A stretch of 64,000 nucleotides of DNA from Bidens hawaiensis (GCA_021521415.1 JAIQDT010005020.1:1-64000); one strand, 5' to 3'; positions 21,841-33,915 are shown, counted from the stretch's first letter. The notes: a model not told the origin generated them from the sequence alone. Program-made: numbers and translations.

Positions 21841-23640
21841 TGTTTAATGTGCTGCAAAATATATAATTCTTTTGCACTTGGTTTAATAAGAAATCATGCT
21901 CATTTATAACGTTTATGTGTCGAAATTAGCATGTACTTACATATTTTCCTATATCAAGGTTCCTGTGCATGGAATGAGCGAAACAAGACTAAATCATGAA
22001 GAAACGAGCACCCGAGAGAATGCATGGGAGTGAAAGAAGAAAATAGAAAATAAAAACGGATTGGAAATGGAGATATTAGAAGAGAATATGATAGAGGGTT
22101 GAAATACGAAGACATAGGAAAAAACGGGGAAGAAAACGGAGCTAAAACGAAGATTCTACGAACGAAACAAAGAAAATAATAAAATAGTATGTCAGACTAA
22201 TCCTCCACGCGGCGCGGAGAATGGAGCTTCATGCTGCACGCGGCTCGAGGCACTCAGAAACGGGAAATCGACTATTTTGTCTTTTTGTGACCCCTCGGAG
22301 GTTAAAGCTTAATGCTACGAGCGGCTCGGAGGACCGTATGTCTGCAAAAAGTTTTATAAACCCTATATAAAAGATTACTACCAACCCTAATCGATTCATT
22401 CAACCTTTAGCCGTTCCTTAGGGACCCTTGGGTGATTTTGGAGTAGGAGAGTGATTGGGATCAAGATATTAAAGGCCGGTGCATGCGAGTGATCGTTAAG
22501 CGAGTCTTGGTTCGTTTATTCGGTTTTTCTTGTCTTTTCTTCTATTTCTAGAACATGTATGTGCTTAATTATCATATTTTGCTGCTGTTGTTGATGATTA
22601 TCGGCTAGATTCCTGGTCTACGTAGGTTTTGATGATTACTTTGTGATTTACGGATTGTTATGGGTTTATTGGATCTTATTCTTGGTTTAATGCTAAAGTA
22701 AGGAACTTGATTACAATTGTTATGATGTGTATGCATATTTAGGTCTAATTTATTGTCTTTCCTTGTTCTGCGTGTGTCTTGTTGAATGTATTTCAGTTAT
22801 AGATGCATGTTTAAGTCGCTTACTGGGTGTTTGTGATTATTTTATGGTTTTGCTATATAGGAGCATTGATTGGTGATTGGTTAGAACTTCATATTCTACC
22901 TATCTAGATAGCTGACAGGTGATAGATAGTCGGGTTATCTTTAGGGTTAGGAGTTTAGGTTTAAACACTCTGACAGGAGGTTTCCCTAGAATTCCCTAGT
23001 TTCATTGTAATTCCGTGTCTTATCGATTGCTCTTAGGTTACCCTTGCACTTTAGGGTGTATTGAGATAGTGACACTGATAGGTAATCTATCTTTTAGGGT
23101 ACTTTAGTGTTGTTGGAGAGATTGACAGGTGATCCGACTAACTGGTAAGTTTACACGCCCCTGAAGGTTTCCTTTTAGGTCATACCCAGAGAATGATCAG
23201 GGATCCACTAGGTTGTCTAAGGGTGTCGTATATTAAGATCCTGGTTCCATCATAGTTTCCATAGCCGAGAGAGATTCAATATTCACAAGTAGGATTCTAA
23301 ACCTAGGTAGTGCTTCTCCTATCTTTGAGTTCGTCTAGGTAGTCGAGTTAAAGTCAGTTAGTGTTAGTGTCAGTTTTAGTTTTAAGTATTCTTTAGTTTA
23401 TAGTTAATAAATAAAAAAAACAAAAATCATTTAAACTCAATTTAATTAAGTTAATTAGTCAGGGTCTAGTTTAGGTGTCGCCAGTGTCCTTTGGGTTTGA
23501 TATCCGGACTTCATTATGCTTTACTACAGTTGATAGATACACTTGCCTGTCTAGTGGTCTAGCATTAGGATAGTCTAGGTTTATAAATTTAAAACTAGAG
23601 TGTCTAGGTTAAGTTAAGTTTTTATAGACCGCTTTTAGCA
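21841..23640 (+). repeat. Complete right LTR of the nested Athila-like element
   Basis: Begins TGTTTAATGTGCTGCAAAAT right after AAGTGTGGGGA and ends GCTTTTAGCA. The last 436 bases match the truncated left LTR. The start is set by the polypurine tract and by analogy with TGATGTGTTGTAAAACAC, the LTR start of the Athila element at 50.9 kb. Confidence 0.75.
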
Positions 23641-24620
23641 CAACACTTCTCCGACGCCGGCCATCACTCCAACGCTATTGGCCACTCTCAACATCTGTAA
23701 GAAATTCTTCGTTTATGTAAAATTTTAGGACTATTGGGGCTGAATTTGTTGATTGTAGTTGATTTTAGGACTGAATCTGTGTGTTTAATTTCTTTAGGGC
23801 TGAGTTTCTTTTGGTGGTTTGTAGTTGACTTTAGGATTGAATCTGTGTGGTTTGGGGCTGAATTGGGGATAGTTGAATCAAGTAGTCACGAGCATGTCGT
23901 AACGATATGTCCAGAATTATTTAAAACCTCATATTTTAAAAGATATGGTAGAAAAAAAAAAAGTGTAGTGAGTGTGACACTTGTCATCGTATCGTTGGTT
24001 CATGAATGGAAATTAAAATATATATATATGGCAGACTATAGGGTTTTTGTTGTTTACATCATTAAAGATGAGAGGGTAAAATTGTAGGTACTCTTTACTA
24101 ATCGAAAATTACGAGTCGTCATTACGTGAGACGAAGGGTTCCTGTCAATGAATAGAGAAATAGTTACCAAGCATATTTGGGATTCATTGCATTTAGTGTA
24201 CATTTATTTTTCATTGGGTGTAAATTTCACTAACATTTGTTCATGATTTTGATGTCGAACTTTGACAAAAAGAGTGATTAAACAACTACAAAAAATATAC
24301 ACAAGACAATAGTCACAAATTTCCAAAGTGATGAATAAATTAAAATGAATACATAAAGATCTACAACAATATATGAGTAGACGTTCAACTTGAAAGAATA
24401 TTTTGGTTTTATTAGAAGCAACTTTTTGGCTCATTTTTTCCACTCATTTTAATCATCACGAACTTAGAATACCCATCCAAAATTGATTTAGAAATCAATT
24501 TTGGGTTGTCCCCGTTTTGAGACTGCCTTTTGAATATTTTATCTCATTTAGGATGTGAATGTGTATTACATGATTGCTTATTTAAGAAAGATTTGGTTGT
24601 CATTTTCCTTTTGCTTCTCG

Positions 24621-24621
<1 letters not shown>

Positions 24622-24653
<32 letters not shown>
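24622..24653. repeat. (TA)n microsatellite
   Basis: Pure TA tract inside the CACTA element, upstream of its transposase gene. Confidence 0.9.
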
Positions 24654-24656
<3 letters not shown>

Positions 24657-24823
24657 AATTTTCTTTAACAAACAAACATGTAATATACATTCATATATGA
24701 GATAAAGTATTCAAAAGGTGGGTTTAGCAGCCTACCCTTGTGAATACTTAATCCGCTGTCCAAACAATCTTCTAATATTTTCCCGTAGCCTGAAACCCTA
24801 TATTATGTTTCAGTTGCATGATC

Positions 24824-27800
24824 ATGTCCGCCGATAAAAATTGGATTGCCAATCCAAGCATTAGATCAACTGAGTATCAGCAATGACTCGAGTCTTTTAT
24901 CGAGATGTGCAAAAACCATGTTGATAGCAGAGGCCTTGTAAGATGTGCGTGTGCAAAATGTCAGAATTCTGAATTAATACCTTACAAAAATATGAAAGCT
25001 GATATGCGTGCATATGGCTTTTGTCGGACGTACACTGAGTGGATCTATCATGGCAAAAGTTTAATTCATCTAGTTGTGATTGTAGACGAGATTACGCCAA
25101 CAAACGATATGGCCGACGTTATCGAAGACGTTATGGATGAGCGTAGGGAAAAGGATACCAGCCTTGACGATAGGGACTCGGGTTCATACAGTAGTGATGT
25201 CTGTGATGATTTTGAATTGTTGTTAAAGGAAGCCCAATCAGAGTTATATCCTGGTTGTACCAAGTTTTCTTCCCTTTACTTTTCAGCAAAGCTTATGCAT
25301 ATAAAGGTGAAAAACAAATGGACTAATAGTTTTCTTGATGAGCACTTCGAGCTATTGCAATCTTTACATCCAGAAGGCAACAAGATTCCCCCTTCGCATT
25401 ATGTAGCGAAAAAGACATTAAAGAAGATTGGCTTGGGGTATGAGTCGATAGATGTGTTCAAAAATGGTTGTGCTCTCTTCTGGGCAGAACACCAATCATG
25501 CAGAATTGTCCTGTTTGTAACGAGAGTCAGTGGGTTGATACAAAAATAAATTTCAAAAAGCTACCTCACAAGGTGTTACGATACTTTCCTTTGACCCCTA
25601 GAATAAGACAATTGTATTGTTCGAGGCACACGGCAAAAGAAACGATATGGCTCAGTACTGGACGATCAGAAGATGGTAAGATGCGTCATCCTGTTGATAG
25701 ATCTTCATGGAAAGAATTTGATAAAAAGTACCTTAATTTCTCGAGGGAAACTTGAAATGTTCGCCTAGGGCTTGCATCTGACGGTTTCAATCCGTTTGAT
25801 AACATGTCCTTGGCTCATAGCACGTGGCCAGTTGTACTCACCACATACAATTTGCCTCCATGGCTATGCATGAAAGAGTCCTCATTCATGTTATTCTTTC
25901 TAATTCATAACCCTAAATCAGCCGGAAAGGACATGGACGTTTTCCTTAAGCCCTTGGTGTGTGAGCTTAAGCATTCGTGGCAAGAAGGCGTACGCCCTAA
26001 AGACGCGGCGACAAACACATTCTTCACAATGAAGGCAGTGCTTTTATGGACCATAAACGACTTTCTAGCTCGTAATAGTCTATTTGGTTGGAGTGGACAG
26101 GGCTACAAGGCATGCCCGACTTGAAATGAAGATACACCTTCAATGCATGTAACAAATAAATTCGTATATGTCGGTCACCCCCAATTCTTACATGCTAACC
26201 ATGCATGGAGAAAAAAATTTGGACTTTAACGACGAGCCCAAGACAAGATCCTCTCTGAAACAATTTAGTGCTGCTGACATAGAAGATCAATTCAGTCGTG
26301 TACTCTATCGTGAACTGGGCAAGCATCCCAATTTTGGAGGTGTTAAGAGAAAGCCAGAGGATTTCGAGTTGAACTGGAACAAAGAAGCATATTTTTTGAA
26401 CTTGAGTATTGGTCCTCTCGCCAGCTGAAGCACAACTTAGATGTAATGCATATCGAAAGAAATGTGTGCGATAGTTTACTGGGTACTCTTCTAACGAACG
26501 ATAAAACTAAAGACACGCCAAATGCGCGAGTCGACTTGTAAAATTTAAAGATTCGAAGAACACAATGGTTGAAACGAAAGGGTAACAAGTTTTATAGGCC
26601 CCATCCAAAATACTCATTAAAGGTCAGTGATCGAAAGCTTTTCTGTCAGTTTGTAAAAAATGTTAAACTGCCGGATGGGTTTTGATCTAATATCAGCAAG
26701 AGAGTCACATATAATAATACTAACATTACTGGGTTGAAATCTCATGATTGTCATATTCTCATGCAACGTTTGTTACCGATTGGTGTTCGAGGGTTTTTGA
26801 CCAAAGATATTTATACACCTATAGTAGACCTTTGCATGTTCTTTAAGCAACTTTTTTCAAGAACACTATTGGTAGATGATATGAAGAAAGCAAAGAAAGC
26901 CATTCTTTTGATATTTTTCACGTTAGAGTTGATATACCCTCCAACGTTTTTTGACATTATGGTTCATTTAGTTTTGCATTTACCAGATGAAGCAATTTGT
27001 GGAGGTCCAATATGTGTGAGATGGATGTATCCGTTTGAAAGGTATATGAAAAACTAAAACATTATGTCAGAAACAAGGCAAGGCCAGAAGGTTCTATAGC
27101 TGAAGGTTATGCTGCTCAAGAGGCTCTATCATTTTGTTCGATATACCTTCGAGATGTTCAAACTCGGTTCAATTGCCCTGACATAAACATAGATGCCGTT
27201 GTCGAAAAAGCTAAGTTATGGGTGTTTGAGTCTAAATGTCGTCCGATTAGCGCAAAGAAGGTCGAATATCTTACTATCAATGAAAAGCTTAATTTCGAAT
27301 GGTTTGTCCTTGATAGTTGTCAAGAATTTAGGGACTATATGAAGTAAGTGTTATTCTCTTTAACCTTTAATTATCTGTTAAGTATTTTCTCTTTCCTTAT
27401 TGGGGCTATATTTTTGTCATAAATGTAGTGAATTCAAATATGAACATCCCCAAGGTGATGTTAAAACCAAATTTTTGAAGTGGTTTCTCGATAAGGTAAT
27501 CCATATAATCTATTAAGTATTTCCCCCTTCATTTAGTTTGGCATTTACCAGATGAAGTAATGCATTATTCTGTATTTGTTAGTTATATTCGATGAAAGTA
27601 CAAAATTCTCCTGAATTCCACCCAGAGTTGTATGCTCTTTCATTGGGTGCGGAAATAAATGCCTTTACTTACACTGCTTGCATAGTCAACGGTGTTAGGT
27701 TTATGGTACGTGGTTTTGATGTAAAACGAACAACGCAAAACTCCGGGGTTCTAGCAGAAGGAGTGAATCATGAGAAATACTATGGCTAAGTAGAAGAGAT

Positions 27801-28360
27801 CATCTAGTTGTGTTATGGAAATGGGTATTCAACTGTCCTATTTCGGTGCAAGTGGTTTGATACTCGAAGGGGTGTTAGACATGATAATAATATCACCAGT
27901 ATCACACACAGAGCACGAATGGGACAAAGAAGATCAACTCATATTTGCTTCGCAAGTCAAACAAGTGTTTTACATCCGAGAACCTTGTCGAGGAAACCAA
28001 TATAATAACCACCGATGGGTTGTCGAGAATGTTAATCATCGAAAAATTTGGGATCTACCTACATAAAATGATGGTTGTGTCGAAAATGTTCAAAATGTTG
28101 ACAATGACTTAGTAGAAAATCTTGATGTTGTTCACAAGAATTCTTCATCTAATTGTTTACTTTCCATCGACTTTACTCAATACTTGTTAAACACGTCTTC
28201 TCATGTCACTACGGGTGAGAAGCCAAGTGAAGTTAATCCGCCAACGGTTACCGCTAATACATTGTCTGAGGACGAGAGTGATAATGGCGAGGACGATTTT
28301 GATTACGACACAGAGGGATCGGAGGCAGACTCTGAAGAATCTGAGGGAGAGTTTGATTAA
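24824..28360 (+). pseudogene. TNP2-like CACTA transposase, decayed
   Basis: In order: an N-terminal transposase-associated domain (start MSADKNWIA at 24824; CACAKCQNS, GFCRTYTEWIYHG); the Transposase_21/tnp2 core (GLASDGFNPFDNMSLAHSTW, NLPPWLCMKES, AVLLWTINDFLA); a DUF4218 region at 26734-27057 (KSHDCHILMQRLLPIG, PPTFFDIMVHL, RWMYPFERYMK); and a DUF4216-like region at 27592-28066. The tail at about 28200-28360 is acidic. This enzyme would cut and join CACTA ends. Lesions include TGA at codon 21 (24884), a frameshift near 25490, TGA at 25753, TGA near 26122 where Cys is expected, and several further shifts. Some gaps are probably introns (for example 27343-27428). Confidence 0.88.
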
Positions 28361-29195
28361 AAGAATAGTTGTAATTTGTATTTATGTGGTTACAAGAAAA
28401 CTTTGTATGCATTTTTATGTTTCAATAGAAAACTTGAATTATATTATATATTTGTATTGCATATCTTATAACTTTTCAGATCATGGTGGACGTCACGCCT
28501 CGAGAACATGGTGGCGATGGTGCCGAGGATCCGCCACCTCTAGGTGGTTTTGGGCGGAGGTGTTCACGAGGAGGATAGTAAGGGTTACTATATTGTTAAT
28601 TACTTTATTTACTATATTTTATTCATTTATTATAAATTTACAAATACATATATTGTTACAAATATACATATTGTGACTAATAAATTTTAAATTTGTAGTT
28701 GTACCGGCTCGTCGTAAGGGACGGGGTCCTGCCAAAAATAAAAAATTGGCAGTGGCGCTAAAGAAAAATTTGGGGGCCTTTGTCTCTCATATTTGACAAG
28801 AATGCCACATTTATCCCTATTGGTGAGGTTGCCGACATGTTAATTCGTGAGGTGGGGATATATAAGGGGAGGAACATTGCCTTTGATAAGGAAAGCTGGG
28901 CTAGTGTGTCTGAAGCGGAGAAAAATTCCTTATAAGAGCATCTTAGTGTAAGTGATTTTCTAATTTCAATATTCTTCATTTCTTTTGCTTTGCTTTTACT
29001 TAATTAACTAATTTCTTTTAATTACTTCATAGCGATACTTCAATTTGTATGAGATAGAGCAAGATCGTCAAAAGAATCTGCTAAAGGGTGGCATTGAATT
29101 TGTGATCTCAAAGCAATATAGAGATCAAAAAATCAAAGCAAAAGGTCACTATAATGCTATGGGTGGAAAGGCTACTTAGAGTTAACAAAGAGCAA

Positions 29196-29214
29196 CCCCC
29201 CCCCCCCCCCCCCC
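29196..29214 (+). repeat. (C)19 homopolymer
   Basis: A 19-base C run inside the TNPA-like gene. Such a run is prone to slippage and sequencing error, so the true length and the frame across it are uncertain. Confidence 0.9.
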
Positions 29215-29850
29215 AAGGAGATGGGTGAAGAAAATTGGAAAAAAGCTGCCGACCTTTTCAAGACCGAGTCACATGAAAACCAGTCGTCGGTCAACAAAGC
29301 GAATAGACAAAAGCAACAATATACAAACCCGGGGGAGGGGGGCATCCTATACCAGCTATGGTTACAAAAATGTAATGCTTTATATTTTTACACACACACA
29401 CAAATTATATATTTATTGTATGATCTAATATTTAATGTTATACAGAATATGAACGAGCTCTAAGTGTTTAAGAAAGCTCATTGTCAACGTGATGGCACTT
29501 TTGATAGTGAGGTGACAGAGCGTCAATACGTATGCATTTATTAAAGTATATTTTTCAAATATATTTGTTAAAGTATATTTTTCAAATAGATTAATCATTT
29601 GTTGTATATTGTTGTAAAATATAGAATGAGTTAAGGAGAGAGTTCGAGGAGCAAACCAAGCCTAATAGTGAAGGCGAATTTGAAGAATGTAATGAGCCGA
29701 TTTCAAATGCGGTTGGAATATTTGAAAAGGTGTTGGGTCCTCGACGCGGCTGTACGAGAGGTATCGGGCCTAAACCTTCTATAGCAGCATCTTTGAGTGT
29801 CGTGGATCAATGTGAGGAGCAGACACCACAGCCATTCTTTACACTGGTAA

Positions 29851-29853
<3 letters not shown>

Positions 29854-29882
<29 letters not shown>
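29854..29882. repeat. (TA)n microsatellite
   Basis: TA tract within an intron-like gap of the TNPA-like gene. Confidence 0.9.
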
Positions 29883-29885
<3 letters not shown>

Positions 29886-30319
29886 ATGTTGGCAATTTGG
29901 TTTCAGTAATTTTAACCCATGTTGGTAATTAATTATTCTTTTTATCTATAGGCTCAAGTTGATAGAATTTTTAGTGACCCGAAATTTCTAGCTCGTTTTT
30001 CATAACATAATGCCTCGGCCTCATTGAACAAGAGATCAAGGAAGAATGATGATCTTTCATTCTTTTGGACCAATATGACATGGATGAGAAGAAGAATGAA
30101 AATATTTTGGACTAGCTACTCTATGTTATGTTTTAAATGGTTGTTTTGTGTTTTATCTTAACTATCTAGACCATGTTTATATAATTTTATGATATGTGTG
30201 TATGAAAACTTTTGGAATGATTGATTGAATGGGAATCGTGTGGTTTCAAAAATCTGGAAATTATCAGAGAATGTAAAAATGCGGCAGGACAGGAACCGGA
30301 AAATAAGCAAGGAGCTGGA

Positions 30320-30552
30320 CTGCACAGCTACAACTATTAGCGGCGACGGGAGACTATCAGCAGCGACATATGGCGCCGCTATAGACATTAATTATTAGTG
30401 GTGACGGCTAGTTATTAGCGGCGACAGCAATTACCAGCGGCGATGTTGTGGTCATTAGCGACGAGCCTTTAGCAGTGACCTGTCGCCCCTAATAGTATTA
30501 GCGGCGACATTGGTGACTATTAGTGGTGACTTTAGGCGCCGCTAATGCTCAC
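30320..30552 (+). repeat. Right subterminal repeats of the CACTA element
   Basis: At least ten degenerate units of ATTAGCGGCGAC, several inverted (GGCGCCGCTAAT, GTCGCCCCTAATA), within 230 bases of the right end. The same motif marks the left end, which supports pairing these two ends across 12.5 kb. Confidence 0.88.
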
Positions 30553-30565
30553 TTATTTTGTAGTG

Positions 30566-31040
30566 CGTCTTGACGTGTAGGCGTCACCTCAGCGAAGGGC
30601 GCCTCACGGCTACACGTAGGAAGTTTTTCACTCGAAAAAAAATAAAATAAAAAAAGCTTATGATTTCTAAAACTTAAATATATAAGGGAAGGGTTAAATC
30701 ATAAAAGGTTTTCATCATATATATGCATACAAACTTACATCGTACGCTTAATAAACATGCAACCAAACTCCGGAACATGCATCATACACAAATGTATAAA
30801 GAGCAAATCTACAATGCAGGCTTTGAACCGCCACTTTGTAAGAAAATAATTAATATAATAAGTGTTTTTGAATCTTGCTTTAATTTGCAATGTTAATAAC
30901 AATAAAATTGCCATATTAATTGTTTATTGGATTACATCGAAACAGAAGGCAAGCGGGCAACAAGCTGCGCCGCTACCCCTTTTTACTAAATATCATTTTC
31001 TAGTTTATCATTAAAAGATGAAAGAAAACATGCATGCCCA
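30566..31040. other. Intergenic stretch downstream of the CACTA element
   Basis: No gene. Next to the CACTA end lies a GC-rich imperfect hairpin (CGTGTAG ... CTACACG around GGCGTCACC / GGCGCC). The rest is AT-rich and contains the probable 3' UTR of the S40 gene. Confidence 0.5.
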
Positions 31041-31409
31041 TCAACATTCAAGATAACCCATGAGCCTAAACACCAAATCCCTCATTCGAATCAATTCCTT
31101 TCCTTTCGAAGTCTTTCTGAATCCGGTACAAATTGAATATGCTACTTTTCTTGTGACTCTTCGCCGTAACATTACATGGGGCGGTACTATTCTTTCACAC
31201 TTATAATCATCTTCAAATAAATCAGACTCTACATATCTGGCACGAGAATTATATTTTGGAATACTGATTGGAGTCGAATGCTTTTTGGTTTGCTTCTTAG
31301 TTTTGGTCTTTAAGTTGTGATGTCGCCATTCGGTGTGATTTTCTTGTGTGTTTTGTGCTTCAAACTCCACAAAAGTAACTTCTGATTCGTCAAATTCTTC
31401 GCCCATCAT
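31041..31409 (-). CDS. S40-family (senescence regulator, DUF584) protein
   Basis: Single-exon gene of 122 residues, starting at tandem Met codons (31409/31406). The frame stays open upstream to 31583, but that part is Phe/His-rich and not family-like, so I treat it as leader. The N-terminal half is acidic then Lys/Thr-rich (KTKTKKQTKKH). The conserved S40 core follows: SIPKYNSRARYV, IVPPHVMLRRR (about 74-84) and SICTGFRKTSKGKELIRMRD (about 92-111), ending in VFRLMGYLE. S40 proteins are small, often nuclear plant proteins, many induced during leaf senescence or stress; their biochemical role is poorly known. No lesions are seen and the reading frame is complete. Confidence 0.78.
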   Translation of the reverse strand: MMGEEFDESEVTFVEFEAQNTQENHTEWRHHNLKTKTKKQTKKHSTPISIPKYNSRARYVESDLFEDDYKCERIVPPHVMLRRRVTRKVAYSICTGFRKTSKGKELIRMRDLVFRLMGYLEC

Positions 31410-31971
31410 GGTGTTTCTGAAGAAGAAAGGATGGTAAAGGAATGGAATTTGCACACTTTTGAAAATTGAGGAATGCGATTGATGTGTGAAAGCAACGAAA
31501 TTGAATCGTAGAAGGCACAACATCATATAGACATTATGTGTGAAATCATGTGCAAGATTACTGTTGTGTTTTCTTATACTCATAAAAGTCTATTGCTTTT
31601 AATAATAAGCAACTTTTATGCCAAACACTTTCTCAAAGCATTCATGCATGGAATTGATTATATCACTTAATTATATATTGTTTTCCTTCACTACTACATA
31701 CACATAATAATTTGATTTGGTGAAAGGAGAAGTAAAAACTACTCATATATTGTATGTGCACCAAAAAAAGAACTAGTTCCGGGTTTGGAAAAATGACTTA
31801 CCGAGCTACCTACATAATCTTTTCATGTGAAAGAGTGCCTAGCCATTCACTGGATCAATGAAACCATGAATCTCATTTCCTTTTAACAAATAATGATTTT
31901 AATTGGGTTATTATTAATAAAGGGTTTTAAAAGTCGATAATACTAAATTTGTTTTCTATTTTATCTTATAG
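31410..31971. other. Upstream region of the S40 gene
   Basis: The AT-rich divergent side of the S40 gene. The first ~170 bases before its ATG (minus strand) probably form the leader. No sure TATA box was fixed; TCTATATGA near 31532 is a weak candidate. No other gene is visible. Confidence 0.4.
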
Positions 31972-32190
31972 ATGCCATCCTCTAATTCCAAAATTTCTAA
32001 GAAATCCATTCTTGATGTTGAACTCAATGACACAAACTTCAGAGATTGGTATATGAACCTTATAAACAAGGAAAAATTTCACATTCTTAAAGTTTTCAGT
32101 ACCAAAAAAACCACCCGAGAGTGCTAATGAAAAGTTCCACAGTTGGCAGCACGATGCCAGCCAAAGGCTTTCCTCTTTGGTTTAGGGGCT
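31972..32190 (+). pseudogene. Relic of a copia Gag N-terminus
   Basis: A 51-codon frame starts MPSSNSKIS and holds LNDTNFRDWYMNL, matching the start of Ty1/copia Gag (compare LNGTNFLEWHRNL in the copia element at 44.7 kb). It stops at 32125; similar sequence continues briefly in other frames. No LTRs, zinc knuckle or pol are nearby, so this is an old fragment. Confidence 0.6.
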
Positions 32191-32861
32191 TCATCCCTAA
32201 GAACTCTTAAGGTTCCATGGTGCTTGAAATCATAATAGTCTCTATCGAGCATGCACCTCATACTTCCTCATATGTATCAATGTTTATAATATTTCGATCT
32301 AATTTGTTGTTCAAGTAAATCCCAATTACATAAAATAGCTCGATTATTCTAAAATCAGGCTAATCTGTTATGTTCAGATTGGTTAAATTAGTGTAATTTT
32401 ATTTTGGTTTGTTAATTTTCCTCTATTATGATGGTTTGTAAGCTTACACCTAAAGCTAGATCTTTAGATAAAATAATATCTCTGTCGTTATAAAGAATAC
32501 ATAATTAGCATGCTCACACGAAAAGAATAAAAATAAATAAAAAGTACACCAAAACAAAGAAAGTTGTTATCAAAATTAAATATGGCTTGTTGTGTTATAA
32601 ATTTATAATCGTCGTTGGTTATCCATGAAGTCAAACGCATTAATGTCCATTAATTGGTTGCATAGTTGAACAAGTCAGACAGATAATGCAGAGCGAAATG
32701 GGCTGGATTTAGCCATAATTACAAGTCGGTGATGATGATTCGAAGACTTATGTTATTAGACAAAGATGGATATGGAGATTATTTGTTTGATATTATTTTT
32801 AGCTGACGAAAATGTTATATAAACTGTTTTTTCAAGTAAATTAGATTACATCTATCTATCT
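32191..32861. other. Non-coding intergenic stretch
   Basis: AT-rich. No frame, repeat end or promoter could be supported. Confidence 0.5.
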
Positions 32862-33574
32862 AGGGTAATGATCCTAAGAGAACCATTGACAAATTGAGAA
32901 CTTTGAGAACCATTTTGGACCACTAAAAAAAACCTTTAAAAAATTATAAAACAAAAAAAAAACGAAAATTTTAAAAAAGTAAAAAATCCAAAATTCTTAT
33001 ATTTCATTCCGGTTTCATAAAAAAAAACCGAAATTTTTTTTTCTTTTTAATTCGTATACATATGTATACTTTCATTTAATCTCTAGTTACTTAATGTACA
33101 CATATGTACATTATTATTTACCTTAAATTATACATATGTGTATAGGAAAAAACATGTGTGTACATATTATACATATATGTATAATAAAAAAACCAAATTT
33201 TTTTCTTTTTAATTCGTATCATACCTATACACATATGTATACTTTCTTTTAATCTCTATTTACGTAATGTACACATATGTACATTATCATTTACCTTAAA
33301 ATATACATATGTGTATAGGAAAAAAACATGTGTGTACATATATGTACATATTATACATATATGTACAATTTAGCTAAACCGAGAATTTTTTTTAAGGTTT
33401 TTTTTAGAAATCGAGGTGATAAATAAGGACTTTGGTTTTTTTCTTTTTTATTTTTGTGTTTTTTTTGTTTTATGATTTTTTTTTTATTTTTGGGTTTTTT
33501 TTGTTTTATGATTTTTTGTGATCCAAAATGGTTCTCATAGTTCTCAATTCCCAAAAAGTTCTCAAATGATTCTA

Positions 33575-33577
<3 letters not shown>
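32862..33577. mobile_element. TA-flanked MITE, copy B
   Basis: About 716 bp. The left end AGGGTAATGATCCTAAGAG leads into GAACTTTGAGAACCATTTTG; the right end mirrors this as CAAAATGGTTCTCATAGTTC. The ends are thus imperfect inverted repeats. The centre is T-rich, with an internal tandem duplication of a ~155-bp block full of ACATATG palindromes. The right side abuts (TA)n. Non-coding. Confidence 0.75.

Positions 33578-33608
<31 letters not shown>
33578..33608. repeat. (TA)n microsatellite between MITE copies
   Basis: TA tract joining MITE copy B to element C. Confidence 0.9.
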
Positions 33609-33611
<3 letters not shown>

Positions 33612-33915
33612 GAGGGATTTTTTGATAACCATGTTGAGTTGTAAGAACTTAAGAACTCCATTCTAGGCCACACATTTAATTAGGTGGATTGAGATTAAAT
33701 CTGGCAAAAAAGTCAAAGTAGGAGAGAGAATAAAGATGTAAGTGGCTACACTAACTTTTACGTCCGTTACACATGTATAAAAAATTCTGAAACTTTTTTA
33801 CGTGTATGTAACTTACATATATTACGCATATGTAAAAAAAATTCGAAAAAAAATCGTTATACTGAGTTCTTTCGACTTCTTAAAACTCAAAGGGGTTCTC
33901 ATTTGAAATCTCCCT
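33609..33915. mobile_element. TA-flanked MITE, element C (different family)
   Basis: About 307 bp between two (TA)n tracts. The left end GGGGAGGGATTTTTTGATAA and the inverted right end AAGGGAGATTTCAAATGAGA are related but imperfect inverted repeats. The interior differs from copies A, B and D. No coding capacity. Confidence 0.65.

Larger units (their letters stand above)
18370..23640 (+). mobile_element. Pol-less Athila-like LTR element nested in the CACTA transposon
   Basis: The right LTR (about 1.8 kb) is complete. The left LTR survives only as its last 435 bp. After the left LTR, the PBS core TGGCGCCGTTGC matches tRNA-Asp-type Athila sites, and AAGTGTGGGGA before the right LTR acts as polypurine tract. 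The interior has a Gag zinc-knuckle fragment and short acidic frames, but no protease, reverse transcriptase or integrase. The knuckle type and the GTGTGGGGA tract match the Athila element at 50.9-59.7 kb. No clean target duplication is visible, as expected with the left LTR end missing. Confidence 0.82.
28483..30110 (+). pseudogene. TNPA-like (Transposase_24 family) CACTA gene, decayed
   Basis: Starts about MVDVTPREHGGDG, followed by an intron and ARRKGRGPAKNKK. Further pieces fit the plant Transposase_24 family: EENWKKAADLFKTESH with QSSVNKANRQK, then HCQRDGTFDSEV and a C-terminal VLGPRRGCTRGIGPKP. In CACTA elements the matching protein binds subterminal repeats. Exons are separated by AT-rich introns, one holding a (TA)n tract. 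A C19 tract at 29196-29214 breaks the frame, and stops lie near 28793, 28932 and 30001. Confidence 0.75.
18069..30565 (+). mobile_element. CACTA (En/Spm) DNA transposon with a nested LTR element
   Basis: The left end reads CATTACAAGAAA, one base off the canonical CACTACAAGAAA. The right end reads TTTTGTAGTG, its inverse. Flanks CAT and CGT form a 3-bp target duplication with one mismatch. Subterminal regions carry repeats of the AGCGGCGAC type in both orientations. The interior holds the two usual CACTA genes: a TNP2-like transposase and a TNPA/Transposase_24-like gene, both decayed. About 5.3 kb of an unrelated LTR element lies before the transposase gene. The CACTA therefore landed first and is now immobile unless helped in trans. 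Confidence 0.92.

Noticed and set aside
31410..31583. N-terminal extension of the S40 frame
   Set aside because: Composition unlike the family and the tandem Met at 31409/31406 gives the expected size; treated as leader.
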